In this document: piece by piece, positions 53,240-62,373 of the stretch
How positions within the stretch are numbered: position 1 is the stretch's first letter
Layout: every line of letters begins with the position of its first letter
Assembly: GCA_016190665.1 (NCBI GenBank)
Contig: JACPQD010000074.1
Coordinates: 1-64,000, forward strand
DNA from: Chloroflexota bacterium
GTDB lineage: Bacteria > Chloroflexota > Dehalococcoidia > JACPQD01
DNA length: 64,000 nucleotides
Reading direction: 5' to 3'
Position numbers and translations under genes: made by a program
Notes under the pieces: model-generated
Databases searched by the model: none
Seen by the model: only the letters and a program-made list of their open reading frames with translations
What the model was told of the DNA's origin: nothing

Positions 53240-53524
53240 CCATGGCTAGAACCTAGTACAACGTAACATCGATTCATGCGTACGGTGGGTGGAGCCAAGC
53301 GTGACCCATCAGAAAGAACGCGGCTCGTGATAGTGGGTTGTCCCGCGATTTCCTCAGGGCTCCACCCACCCTACGGCTGAAATACCCTTGTCCGAACTTA
53401 TTAGTGTTACACGCCACTAGTGCGCGCCGGGGATGCCCGAGAGGGCCACAGCCAGGTAACTGCTGGCGAAGCTTACACCTTGTGGGTATCCCCCGGATCC
53501 ACGACCGAATCAAGGAGAAAAGCA
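53240..53524. repeat. Palindromic repeat inserted between cbtB and cbtA
   Basis: Bases 53280-53378 run from GTACGGTGGGTGGAGCC to GGCTCCACCCACCCTACGG, with internal GTGATAGTGGGTTGTCCCGC. It is close to the reverse complement of 2174-2266. Upstream, CTAGTACAACGTAACATCG matches an edge word near 2272-2293. It can form a long RNA hairpin within the operon. No gene is seen. Confidence 0.75.
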
Positions 53525-54262
53525 GTGGAAATGAAGTCCCTCGGATCAGTAGTGAAAGCGGCGATTATCGCCGGAGTGGTGGCTGCTCTCCTCGTCGCCA
53601 TCTTCCACTTCATCGTAACCGAGCCGGTTATCGACCGCGCCATTGAGATCGAGGAGCAACTGACTCAGTCTGGAGAAAGCGGAAGCTACACTCCGGTGGT
53701 TACCCGAGATATGCAACGGGCGGGTCTATTCCTTGGCTTCCTGATGTATGGCCTGATTTGGGCGGTCCTCTTCAGCGTGATCTACTACCTGGTTCACCGA
53801 GGACTGCCGATCACGGCGACGCCGGGGGGCGATTTTTGGCTGGCGTTGCTTGCTGGATGGTCAGTAGCGCTCCTCCCTTTCTTGAAATACCCCGCCAACC
53901 CGCCCGGCGTCGGAGACCCAGGCACCATCGAGTACCGGCAAGTCCTGTACCTCAGTTTCATTGCCCTTTCCGTTGCAGCCACGGTCCTGGCCTTCGTCCT
54001 TCATCGTCACTTGGGCCGGACGCGATCCTCAATTAGCACGCCCATCAAATGGATCGCCGTATCCGCTGCGTACTTCGCTGCGGCGACTTTGCTGTACTTT
54101 GCGCTGCCGCCAAATCCAGACCCGATCAACATGCCCGGCGACCTGGTCTGGACCTTTCGCGTCCTCTCCTGGGCAGGACTTGCCTTCTTCTGGGCCGCCT
54201 TCGCCGCGATCTTCGCTCGGCTTCTGAAGTCACACAGAACGTCGCCAGCCTATTTCCGTTGA
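53525..54262 (+). CDS. cbtA: Cobalt transporter subunit CbtA
   Basis: CbtA is the larger membrane subunit. About five to six membrane helices are visible: VVKAAIIAGVVAALLVAIFH, RAGLFLGFLMYGLIWAVLFS, WLALLAGWSVALLPFLKY, LYLSFIALSVAATVLAFVLH, and IKWIAVSAAYFAAATLLYFA, then FFWAAFAAIFARLL. The family words EPVIDRAIEIEEQL and LPFLKYPANPPGVGDPGTIE are present. The GTG at 53525 with AAGGAG upstream is the best start; ATG 53531 is also possible. It takes up cobalt for cobalamin synthesis together with CbtB, under the upstream riboswitch. Confidence 0.9.
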   Translation: MEMKSLGSVVKAAIIAGVVAALLVAIFHFIVTEPVIDRAIEIEEQLTQSGESGSYTPVVTRDMQRAGLFLGFLMYGLIWAVLFSVIYYLVHRGLPITATPGGDFWLALLAGWSVALLPFLKYPANPPGVGDPGTIEYRQVLYLSFIALSVAATVLAFVLHRHLGRTRSSISTPIKWIAVSAAYFAAATLLYFALPPNPDPINMPGDLVWTFRVLSWAGLAFFWAAFAAIFARLLKSHRTSPAYFR

Positions 54263-54338
54263 TTGCCGGTCTCCCACGCGACTGTACGCTAGGGAAGTAG
54301 ACTCATCTGTCACGTGTGGGGCCGGGCCGGCATGGGCA

Positions 54339-54367
54339 TTGACGCCCCGACGCCGAAGTGATAATAT
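54339..54367 (+). promoter_or_regulatory. Sigma70 promoter for the flavoprotein fusion gene
   Basis: TTGACG (54339-54344) and TAATAT (54362-54367) are 17 bases apart. The predicted start near 54374 rules out the GTG at 54358 as a start codon and supports ATG 54406. Confidence 0.6.
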
Positions 54368-54405
54368 CGTCCAATCTCCCATTTCCCCCGGCAGGGCACC
54401 CGCAA

Positions 54406-57018
54406 ATGGACTCCAACGGTGCGGACACAGATGCCAAAAAGCTAAGAAATGGCTCGAGGGTGGCTGTAATTGGCGGCGGCCCTGCGGGGAGCCTCTTCGC
54501 GCTATACCTTTGCCGTTACGCCGGTGAGAAGGGCATTCGCCCTGATGTCACCATCTACCAGCAACGGGACTTCGCTGAATCAGGCCCGAAGGGATGCAAG
54601 GGCTGCGCGGGCATACTGTCCCTGTCTCTGCTCAGGAATCTGGCTGAGCTTGGCTTGACGATTCCTCAAGGGATAATACAGAGCAAGATAGAGCGCTACA
54701 CCGTTCACAGCCCCTACGCCTCGATCAGCATCAGCAACCCTGAAAAGGGAATGCACATTGTCAGTATCTACCGGGGAAATCGCCCCCGCGCCTCCGACCA
54801 TGAGAACCCTGCTAGCTTCGATGGCTGGCTCTTGCAAGAGGCCCAAAGACGCGGCGTACTAGTTGAAAATCAAAGCGTATCCCGCGTCTATCTTGGACGA
54901 GAGCCGGCCATAGAGGTGGCAGGCAGGAAAGTGGAATATGATCTGATAGTCCTTGCCTCGGGTGTGAACACAAACCCGGTCCGGATTGCCGGGCTCGATT
55001 ATGTCCGCCCAAAGACGCAAAGAATGGCCCTGTGCGAGCTTTCCCTCGGCGCTGCCCAGGTGGAGCCCCTGCTGGGCAACGTGGCACACGTCTTCCTGAT
55101 CCCTCATTCAGGGCTGGTGTTTGGAACGCTGGTGCCGAAGGGCCCACTCATAAACGTTTCAATACTGAGCGATCGTAAGCATCCCGCCTCGATCAGCGAT
55201 TTCCTGAGCCACGAGCTGGTCTTGGCCGTATTGGGACAGCGCCATGAGCGCGCCTGTAGCTGTAGCTCTCGGGCGGTGGTTGGCTCCGCCCGCAACTTTT
55301 ATGCCGACAGGTTTGTGGCCGTGGGCGACGCTGCTGTCACCAGGCTTTACAAGGATGGTATCGGCTCCGCCTTATTGACCGCCAGAGAGGCCGCCCACAC
55401 CGTAGCCTACCATGGGCTATCTCGAGACGATTTTGAGCATTACTATCGTCCCTTCTGCCGCCAGATAGACCGGAATAATCGCTGGGGACGGCTCTTATTC
55501 TCGATAAACGAGAAAGTCAAGGATTCACGCGCCTTCCTCCTGGCGCAGCAGCGACTTATCGGGGATGAGCAGGACAACCTGCGAGGTCCCCAGCCCTTCA
55601 CCAGAGCCGCCTGGGGCATGTTCACCGGGAGCTACAGCTACCGGAGCATCGCCTGGATGACCCTTAATCCAGCTTCGCTGGCCAGGGTCTTTGCCTCCCT
55701 GCTACTGGAAGGTTCTCGGTGCCTCTTTCAAAAACGCGTTGCCAGTCCCCGACGGCTGCATATTGGCAACAAGAAAGTCTTGATCCTGGGCAGCGGATTC
55801 GGGGGCGCCTACGTCTTGCGGCACCTGGTGCCCGCCTTGAACCGCAACGAGAACGTCGAAACCACGATGGTAAGCGATGAGAATTTCTTCCTATTTTCCC
55901 CCCTGCTTCACGAGGTGGCCATGGGGCGAATAGAGACCCGACATATCGCTTATCCCATTAGAAGATTGCATTGGAGGGACAGGTTCAACTTTGTTCAGGC
56001 CGCCGTACAGAGAATTGATTTGAGCGCCGGCAAAGTTACCACCACCAGGGGAACCCTGGAATTCGATTATCTGGTTCTCGCGCTGGGCAGCGTGACCGAC
56101 ATGTCGGGGCTGGAGTCCCCCGGGGAAAACGTTTTCACCCTGAAAACGCTGCGCGATTCGATGCTTATCAGAAACCATGTTATTGGACTCTTTGAGCAGG
56201 CCAGCAGTGAAAGGGACCCGGAATGGCAGAGACAACTGCTCACCTTTGTCGTCGCGGGGGCCGGCTACACCGGTGTACAACTGGTGGCTGAGCTGAGGGA
56301 CTTCATTTACAGACATTTGGCCAGATTCTACAGGACAATAGATCCCAACGATGTGAGGATCATTCTGGTGGAGGCGCGGCCCAAGATTGTGGCGAACCTG
56401 GATGTGAAGCTTGGGGCCTATGTTATGAACCAACTCCAACAAATGGGGATCCAGGTCAGAATGGGGTCGCGGGTTACGCGTGTCTGGGAAGACTGTGTGG
56501 AAATCAACGGTGTTGAAAGAGTCCCCACAAAGACTCTTCTCTGGCTTGCCGGCGTGGTGGCCAACCCACGCATTGCTGAGCTCAATGCTGAAAGGGATAG
56601 CATCGGCAGAGTTTTCGTCAACGAGTATCTGGAAGTGCCTGACCTTCCCGGGGTATACGCGGTTGGAGACTGCGCCCACTTTGAAGACCCGAGGACAGGT
56701 CGGCCTATACCTCCTCGGGCGCACATAGCCGTGCGCCAGGCCAAAATAGTGGCCCACAATATTTTGGCGGACATCCGGGGTAGAGACAGGAAGCCCTACC
56801 GTTATTCCGGCAGTCCAGAAATCGTCTCTCTGGGCGCCTCCAAGGCCGTCCTGCGTTTCCACCGGCTGCGAGTGTACGGCTTTCTGGCGCGTCTTATCTG
56901 GCTGGTGGGCTACTCTTCACTCGTTACGGGGAGATACAACCGCATCAGGATCATAATGGACTGGCTGCTGTCCCTTGTCTTCGGACGGGATACAACCTAC
57001 CTCAAACTGAAGATGTGA
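54406..57018 (+). CDS. Fusion of geranylgeranyl-reductase-like flavoprotein and type II NADH dehydrogenase, 870 aa
   Basis: Two complete flavin domains are joined. The first (residues 15-430) has VAVIGGGPAGSLFALYLCR, a Cys pair in GPKGCKGCAG and RFVAVGDAAVTRLYKDGIGS, as in geranylgeranyl reductase/FixC-type enzymes. The second (from about 455) has KKVLILGSGFGGAYVLRHLV, FLFSPLLHEVAMGRIETRHI, FVVAGAGYTGVQLVAELRDF (NADH site) and PGVYAVGDCAHFEDPRTGRP. It ends with amphipathic or membrane-associating helices (YGFLARLIWLVGYSSLVTGR), as in NDH-2. NDH-2 oxidises NADH and reduces quinone at the membrane. The fused first half could use those electrons to reduce a prenyl or quinone-like chain; that is inference. 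The frame is unbroken and no internal start stands out. The gene stands alone on its strand. Confidence 0.88.
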   Translation: MDSNGADTDAKKLRNGSRVAVIGGGPAGSLFALYLCRYAGEKGIRPDVTIYQQRDFAESGPKGCKGCAGILSLSLLRNLAELGLTIPQGIIQSKIERYTVHSPYASISISNPEKGMHIVSIYRGNRPRASDHENPASFDGWLLQEAQRRGVLVENQSVSRVYLGREPAIEVAGRKVEYDLIVLASGVNTNPVRIAGLDYVRPKTQRMALCELSLGAAQVEPLLGNVAHVFLIPHSGLVFGTLVPKGPLINVSILSDRKHPASISDFLSHELVLAVLGQRHERACSCSSRAVVGSARNFYADRFVAVGDAAVTRLYKDGIGSALLTAREAAHTVAYHGLSRDDFEHYYRPFCRQIDRNNRWGRLLFSINEKVKDSRAFLLAQQRLIGDEQDNLRGPQPFTRAAWGMFTGSYSYRSIAWMTLNPASLARVFASLLLEGSRCLFQKRVASPRRLHIGNKKVLILGSGFGGAYVLRHLVPALNRNENVETTMVSDENFFLFSPLLHEVAMGRIETRHIAYPIRRLHWRDRFNFVQAAVQRIDLSAGKVTTTRGTLEFDYLVLALGSVTDMSGLESPGENVFTLKTLRDSMLIRNHVIGLFEQASSERDPEWQRQLLTFVVAGAGYTGVQLVAELRDFIYRHLARFYRTIDPNDVRIILVEARPKIVANLDVKLGAYVMNQLQQMGIQVRMGSRVTRVWEDCVEINGVERVPTKTLLWLAGVVANPRIAELNAERDSIGRVFVNEYLEVPDLPGVYAVGDCAHFEDPRTGRPIPPRAHIAVRQAKIVAHNILADIRGRDRKPYRYSGSPEIVSLGASKAVLRFHRLRVYGFLARLIWLVGYSSLVTGRYNRIRIIMDWLLSLVFGRDTTYLKLKM

Positions 57019-57063
57019 CAACCTCGGACGCCGACAGGCGCCTTAGCCGGGGACGAAAAGCGC

Positions 57064-58299
57064 CTAAGCCACAGCCTCCGGGCTCAAACTCAAAGACGAC
57101 TGCGCCAATGCCGCACGCCTTATCCTGGCCAGTACTACCGTGAAACCCAGGCCAACGGCGCACATCAAGGCGAGCGCAACAAATCCAGGCAGAAACGCTC
57201 CAGTCGCATCTTTCAGAACGCCCAGAAGGTAGGTGAAGGTGAAGGCGCCAGTATTGGCGAACAAGTTGCCAAAACCGGTGCAAGTACCTGAATTGCGCTC
57301 GCCGAGGATTTCTATAGGGGCTGCAAAAAGCGGTCCAAAGTACGTCTGAACGAAGAACGAGTTTACGGCGATAGCGGCCATTACAACAATTATATTGGTC
57401 GAAAGTCCCATCAAGACAGTGGTGACCATCAGCACGACCAGGGAGAAGCCGATCACCAGAGGAGGATTCTTCAGTCGGTCGGAGGCGTAGCCGCCGACAA
57501 CGTTGGAGGGCGCGATGAGCGCCGCACGCGCTGCGATCACCAATCCCGCCGCCGCCAGGGACAGCCCCTTCTCCTCTACCAGCAAGCTGGGGAGCCAGAA
57601 GGCGAGCCCCGATTGGACCGCCAGCCTGACATACTGTATGCCGCCGCAGGTCCACATGAGCCGAAGACGGAAGAGGCGCAATATCTGGGCAACGTTCATC
57701 GCCTTCGTTGCTGCCGATGCCCGTGTCTCCTTGCCCATGCGCCACAAGACCAGAGCCGCGACCGTACCAAGAGGCGAGAAGATGAGGAACGGCAAGCGCC
57801 AGTCAAAGTTGGCCACCATCATCGGTCCCACGATATCTAGAACGAGATTCCCTGAGAACCCGCCGATCAGATAGAGCCCCATGGCCATCGCCCGCTTCTC
57901 CGGCGGAAACCATCTCGCTATCAGACCCAGTCCCGGAGCGAAGAGAAAGGCTCTGAACACCCCCGACAGACCCTGGTTCACGATGGCTTGCCAGTACTCG
58001 GTGACCAGTCCAAAAGTAAGAGCCAGGAGTGTCGTCCCCAGCATGCCGAAAACAAAGAGCCGCTTCGGCCCCAGGCGATCCGTCAGGACGCCCACCGGGA
58101 TCTGCATCAGGGCGTAAAACAAAGTGCTCACCGCCGCCAGGCTCCCGCCCTGCGCGAAGGTCAGGTCCAGGTCCTTTCGGATTACAGGCAGGAAAAGCGC
58201 GATGCCTCCCAGAGCAAGCGCCTGGAAGCTCTGGCACAGGATCACCAACGAAACGTTGGCAAATCTATCGCGTTTTGAGGGCACTAGCGGTTCCTTCAT
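57064..58299 (-). CDS. MFS transporter, 12 membrane segments, 411 aa
   Basis: A major-facilitator carrier of about 410 residues. The loop 2-3 signature is MQIPVGVLTDRLGPKRLFVF. Helices alternate with short loops; the central cytoplasmic loop is around RMGKETRASAATKAMNVAQI. The second half repeats the signature as NVVGGYASDRLKNPP. It resembles anion:cation or oxalate/formate-type symporters. The ATG at 58299 is chosen; the TTG at 58308 is alternative and neither has a strong ribosome site. It is separated by 278 bases from the reductase upstream and may share its operon. Substrate is unknown. Confidence 0.9.
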   Translation of the reverse strand: MKEPLVPSKRDRFANVSLVILCQSFQALALGGIALFLPVIRKDLDLTFAQGGSLAAVSTLFYALMQIPVGVLTDRLGPKRLFVFGMLGTTLLALTFGLVTEYWQAIVNQGLSGVFRAFLFAPGLGLIARWFPPEKRAMAMGLYLIGGFSGNLVLDIVGPMMVANFDWRLPFLIFSPLGTVAALVLWRMGKETRASAATKAMNVAQILRLFRLRLMWTCGGIQYVRLAVQSGLAFWLPSLLVEEKGLSLAAAGLVIAARAALIAPSNVVGGYASDRLKNPPLVIGFSLVVLMVTTVLMGLSTNIIVVMAAIAVNSFFVQTYFGPLFAAPIEILGERNSGTCTGFGNLFANTGAFTFTYLLGVLKDATGAFLPGFVALALMCAVGLGFTVVLARIRRAALAQSSLSLSPEAVA

Positions 58300-58577
58300 T
58301 CCGGCCAATCAGCGCAGCAAAAATCCTCACAGCAAGTAGGTCCGGCGCTCGTCGAGTGCACCGAACCACGGATCAACACTGATAGACACGGGGGGGAAGC
58401 ACGAGCGCGGCAGGCAGCGAGCTTGCCCCTTCGGAAAACTCAGGGCAGGCTCTGAGCGAAGCCGAAGGGAAGCAACGAACGCGAGGGCAAGGGGCTGGGA
58501 TTCGCGCTTCGTGCTTCTCGCTTCCAAGCATCTGCGTCCATCCGTGATTCAAATATCCAGTGGCTCCGACTACGGAA
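58300..58577. repeat. Intergenic repeat hairpins
   Basis: ACCACGGATCAACACTGATA (about 58367-58386) is matched by TCTGCGTCCATCCGTGATTC (about 58529-58549) as outer arms. Within lies GCCCCTTCGG...CCGAAGGG. These are dispersed-repeat style palindromes; no gene is seen. Confidence 0.5.
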
Positions 58578-60524
58578 CTAGATCCTCCTCCCCACACGCG
58601 ACCCCTCATAGACGGCCTCCATCATCACCCGCGGCTCGTTGCAGTCGCCCACCGTGTAGGTCTCCCCGACCAAGCCCTCTGTGGCGTGGACCAGACCCCT
58701 CCTGGCTGCCGCGCCTACGGCGACAACCACCACCTCCGCCAGAATGAAACCCCTCTCCCCTGTGTCCTTGCGGACGAAAGTAACTCCGTTGGAGGACACG
58801 TCCACCGCTTCAGCGCCCGTCAGTATCCTCACATCAGCCGTCCGAAGCCTCTGCAGGGCGACGAAGCGGTTGTTCGGCTCCATATCGGCGGCCAGTTTCG
58901 GCAGCATCTCCACCACCGTTATGGTGTTCCCCCTCCGGACCAGATACTCCGCCGTCTCCACGCCAACCATACCGCCGCCGGCCACGACCACCCGCTTATT
59001 GCTCACCTCTACCGCCCCGCTCAACACATCCCAGGCAGAGACGCAATTCTTGCCCCGGAAGACTCGGGGCATGAGCGGCTCCGCGCCCGTGGCCAGCACC
59101 AGCGCATCGGGCTTCTCTTTTTGGACTAGCTCACGCGTCACCTCAGTTCCCAGCCTGACCTTGACCCCTGCCTTTTCGATCTGCCGCACGAGGTAATCGC
59201 GGAACCAGCCGATCTTCTCCTTGCCGGGAGGGATGCTGGCCAGAAGCATGGCGCCGCCCAGCTCCTTTGCTCTCTCGTAAAGCGTCACGTCGTGGCCGCG
59301 CAGGGCCACCACGCGCGCCGCCTCCATGCCCCCCGGCCCGCCGCCCACTACCATTACCTTCCTTTTGACCGCTGCGGGCTTGAGTACCAGAAACTCCGCC
59401 TCGCGGCCCGTCGCGGCATTGACCGTGCAGCGCCGCGCCCCGCCACCCAACCGCCGGCGCGAAGACCCGTGCAGGCACTCCAAACAGGAGATGCATGGGC
59501 GTATGTCATCGGTCCGGCCCTCTCTGGCCTTGGTCGGCCACTCAGGATCGGCGAGCAGCGGCCGGGCCAGGCCGATGAAATCACACTTGCCCTGAACAAG
59601 GACATCCTCGCAGAAGGCCGGGTGCTTCAGGCCTCCTCCGCCAATGACGGGGATCTTCACCGCCTTCTTTATGGCCTCCCAGAGATAAGCCTTCCAGCCC
59701 TCAGGGTCGGCCATGGGGTCCGTGGTCCTGGTATGCGTCTCGTAGATGCCGCAGCCAACGCTGATGTAAGCGGCGCCAGCCGCCTCCAGCATCTTCGCCA
59801 TCGTCGGCGACTCTTGGATGGTGATGCCCCCATCAATGAACTCCTCGACCCCAAGCCGGAAGCCCACAGGATAGCTGTCGCCGACGGTGCGCCTCACCCT
59901 CTGGAAAAGCTCCAAAGGGAAGCGCATCCGATTCTGAAGGCTTCCGCCGAACTCGTCGGTCCTCTTGTTGGAAAAGGGCGACATGAACTGCTCGATGAGA
60001 TAGCCGTGCGCAGCGTGCAACTCGATGAAATCGTACCCGACCTTCTTCGCCCGACCGGCCGCGTCAGCCCACTGGTCCATGATGCGGTAGATTTCGTCCT
60101 TCGAGAGCGGGCGCGGCTTGGGGAACTCCCTCTCGCCGAGATAGTAGCAGGTTACATCGGAGGCGGAGACCGGCGCCTGCTCTGGGGCCAGCGCCCAGGG
60201 ATACCACTGGCGGCCGCTATGGCTGAGCTGCGTGGAAATGGCCACGCCCTCGGCGTGGACCGCCTCTACCAGCTCGTAATGCCCGGCCATGTACCAGTCC
60301 GCATCGAGCACCGGTGAGTTCAGGTTCCGCCGCCCGAAGGGAGAGGTCCCGCCCACGGTGACCATACCCACGCCGCCTCTTGCCCGCGCCACGTAATGGT
60401 CGATGGTCTTCTGGGTCACCTCGCCGATGGCGCTGGCGTAAGCTGTGCCCATGGGCAGCATGACAATTCGGTTCCTCAACCGGACCTTGTCTATCTTCGC
60501 CGGCTCAAAAAGCTTCGGAAACAA
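58578..60524 (-). CDS. Old-yellow-enzyme / 2,4-dienoyl-CoA reductase-type iron-sulfur flavoenzyme, 648 aa
   Basis: Three parts are visible. An FMN TIM barrel comes first (LFEPAKIDKVRLRNRIVMLP, TQLSHSGRQWYPW, FIELHAAHGYLIEQFMSPFS then NKRTDEFGGSLQNRMRFPLE). A 4Fe-4S site follows (CISCLEC with Cys 344, 347, 351, then Cys 363). A FAD/NAD domain ends the chain (VMVVGGGPGGMEAARVVALR; VVVAGGGMVGVETAEYLVRR). This is the plan of FadH, trimethylamine dehydrogenase and bile-acid enzymes BaiCD/BaiH, which reduce enoyl bonds with NAD(P)H. The TTG start at 60524 gives the usual N-terminus. It follows the solute-binding protein by 105 bases, a gap filled with GCTGAAAGCT-like words. Substrate is unknown. 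Confidence 0.92.
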   Translation of the reverse strand: MFPKLFEPAKIDKVRLRNRIVMLPMGTAYASAIGEVTQKTIDHYVARARGGVGMVTVGGTSPFGRRNLNSPVLDADWYMAGHYELVEAVHAEGVAISTQLSHSGRQWYPWALAPEQAPVSASDVTCYYLGEREFPKPRPLSKDEIYRIMDQWADAAGRAKKVGYDFIELHAAHGYLIEQFMSPFSNKRTDEFGGSLQNRMRFPLELFQRVRRTVGDSYPVGFRLGVEEFIDGGITIQESPTMAKMLEAAGAAYISVGCGIYETHTRTTDPMADPEGWKAYLWEAIKKAVKIPVIGGGGLKHPAFCEDVLVQGKCDFIGLARPLLADPEWPTKAREGRTDDIRPCISCLECLHGSSRRRLGGGARRCTVNAATGREAEFLVLKPAAVKRKVMVVGGGPGGMEAARVVALRGHDVTLYERAKELGGAMLLASIPPGKEKIGWFRDYLVRQIEKAGVKVRLGTEVTRELVQKEKPDALVLATGAEPLMPRVFRGKNCVSAWDVLSGAVEVSNKRVVVAGGGMVGVETAEYLVRRGNTITVVEMLPKLAADMEPNNRFVALQRLRTADVRILTGAEAVDVSSNGVTFVRKDTGERGFILAEVVVVAVGAAARRGLVHATEGLVGETYTVGDCNEPRVMMEAVYEGSRVGRRI

Positions 60525-60629
60525 CCAACCCTGCCCAACGCGGCCAAGCCGAAACCAAATGGCTGTCAGCGCTCAGTTCTCAGCGGTCAGTCTCCTGAAA
60601 GCTGAATGCTGACGGCTGAAAGCTACCCG

Positions 60630-62306
60630 CTAGCGGCAACCATCGTCCAGCCAGACGTCCTGCCTTTTCACGTCGTTATGGCCCGCCACCCGCTTCTCGG
60701 GATAATATCCCTTCACACATTTCCAGTAGGCGGTCTCGTAGAGATGGTGATAGGTGACGGGGCTGCCGGAGAGGTCGAGGATCCTCCTCTGGGCCTGGAG
60801 CACAATCTCCTTGCGCTTGGCCACATCCATCTCCCCGGACTGTTGCTGGTAAAGCGCATCGACCTCCTTGTCACTGACCCCCCCATAGTTCCGACCGCCG
60901 CCCGTCACCCAGAAGGACAGGAACAGGTCTGGCTCATCAATGGGGTGACCCGGCAGATAGAAGCTCAAGGAAAAATCTCGCGCCAGAAATCGCCTTTCCA
61001 GGGTTGGCGTGTCCAGCATCCTGATGGTGATGTCAAGACCGATGGCCTTGAGTTGGCTTTGCACGAGGGTGGCCTGATTGGTATAAATATTGTTCGACAT
61101 CATCTCAGCCGAAAAGCCCCTGGGATACCCCGCTTCCGCCAGCAAGGCCTTTGCCTTCTCCACGTCCTGGGCGGTCGCGCCTCGATAGCCCGGTCGCTTC
61201 ATTAGCTCGTCCTCCGGAAGAGACCAGGGCCCGCGCACCATAGGCCCCACGATCTCGCCTCGCCCCTCGACCACCTCAATCATTTTCTTGCGGTCGAGGG
61301 CCATATCCACAGCCTGTCTCACTTTCAAATCGTTGAAAGGAGGCGCAGTCACGTTCTCGTAGAGGATGCCCAGCACCATGCCCGGAAACCGGGCCACACT
61401 CACTTTGTCCGCCATCTGAGTCCTCAGCAGCTCAGCATGGCTGGCCGTCATCGTAGACGAAGAGCTGAACATGGCCTTCACCTGCCCGGTGCGGAAAGCA
61501 GCGATCCTGGCCGTCGCATCGGGGATGATGTACTGGATGATGCCGTCCAGATAGGGACGGCCGGCGATGAAGTAGCTCTCGTTTTTCACGTACTCCAGGC
61601 TGGCGCCACGATTATACCGTTTCAACTTGAAGGGCCCTGTTCCCAGGATATTGAACTCCATGGTCTTGTGGTCCTTCAGGTACTGGGGCGGAAGCATGAC
61701 TGCGGAGGACAGGGCGATGCCCGCCATGAAGAAAGGACTCGGATACTTGAGATAGACCTCAACAGTGCTGGGATCGGGGGTCGCCACACGGTCCACCGCT
61801 GTCACGATCTCTTTGCGCGTTATGGCGACGCCCTCAGGGGGTTTCATCCAGCGGTCGAAGTTGAACTTCACGTCCTCAGAGCTGAAGGCCTTGCCGTCGT
61901 GCCATTTCACGTTCTTGCGCAGCACGAAGGTTACCTTCTTGCCGTCGGTGCTTATCTGGTAGCTCTCCGCCAGATCATTGGTTATCTTGCGTCCGTCCGC
62001 CGGGTCGTACTGGAGCAGGCCGCTGTAGCCAAGGCCGGCCTGCTCCGCCGCCAGGTTTCTGCCCGTGGTGTGTATGTCCAGCGTACCCTCATCCTGGCGA
62101 GCGGCATACTTCAACAGGCCGCCAGATTTTGCCTGGTCCGCCGCGGGCTTCGGCGTAGCGGCAGGAGCTTTGGCCGCCGGCGCCGCGGCCTTCGGCGTGG
62201 GTTCGGCCGCCTTGGGAGCCGCCGTTGGTCCCGATGCAACTGGGGGGGCGCAGCTTGCCAGCAGCAGACTGAGAACGGTCAACCACCCGAAGAACAACGT
62301 CCGCAT
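60630..62306 (-). CDS. Family 5 ABC solute-binding lipoprotein, 558 aa
   Basis: The lipoprotein signal MRTLFFGWLTVLSLLLASCA has Cys 19, followed by an Ala/Pro/Lys linker (AEPTPKAAAPAAKAPAATPK). The domain shows GGLLKYAARQDEGTLDIHTT, VKWHDGKAFSSEDVKFNFDR and LGTGPFKLKRYNRGASLEYV. The start at 62306 is set by AAGGAGGCAGACC; the frame open to 62342 is extra. It lies 67 bases after the FAD flavoprotein and before the old-yellow-enzyme gene, so uptake and reductive metabolism of one ligand are likely coupled. Confidence 0.92.
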   Translation of the reverse strand: MRTLFFGWLTVLSLLLASCAPPVASGPTAAPKAAEPTPKAAAPAAKAPAATPKPAADQAKSGGLLKYAARQDEGTLDIHTTGRNLAAEQAGLGYSGLLQYDPADGRKITNDLAESYQISTDGKKVTFVLRKNVKWHDGKAFSSEDVKFNFDRWMKPPEGVAITRKEIVTAVDRVATPDPSTVEVYLKYPSPFFMAGIALSSAVMLPPQYLKDHKTMEFNILGTGPFKLKRYNRGASLEYVKNESYFIAGRPYLDGIIQYIIPDATARIAAFRTGQVKAMFSSSSTMTASHAELLRTQMADKVSVARFPGMVLGILYENVTAPPFNDLKVRQAVDMALDRKKMIEVVEGRGEIVGPMVRGPWSLPEDELMKRPGYRGATAQDVEKAKALLAEAGYPRGFSAEMMSNNIYTNQATLVQSQLKAIGLDITIRMLDTPTLERRFLARDFSLSFYLPGHPIDEPDLFLSFWVTGGGRNYGGVSDKEVDALYQQQSGEMDVAKRKEIVLQAQRRILDLSGSPVTYHHLYETAYWKCVKGYYPEKRVAGHNDVKRQDVWLDDGCR

Positions 62307-62373
62307 GGTCTGCCTCCTTTGTCCTGGGCCCGCCGGGACCAACTACTGGACCCCCGAAGAGACGATTCCGACG

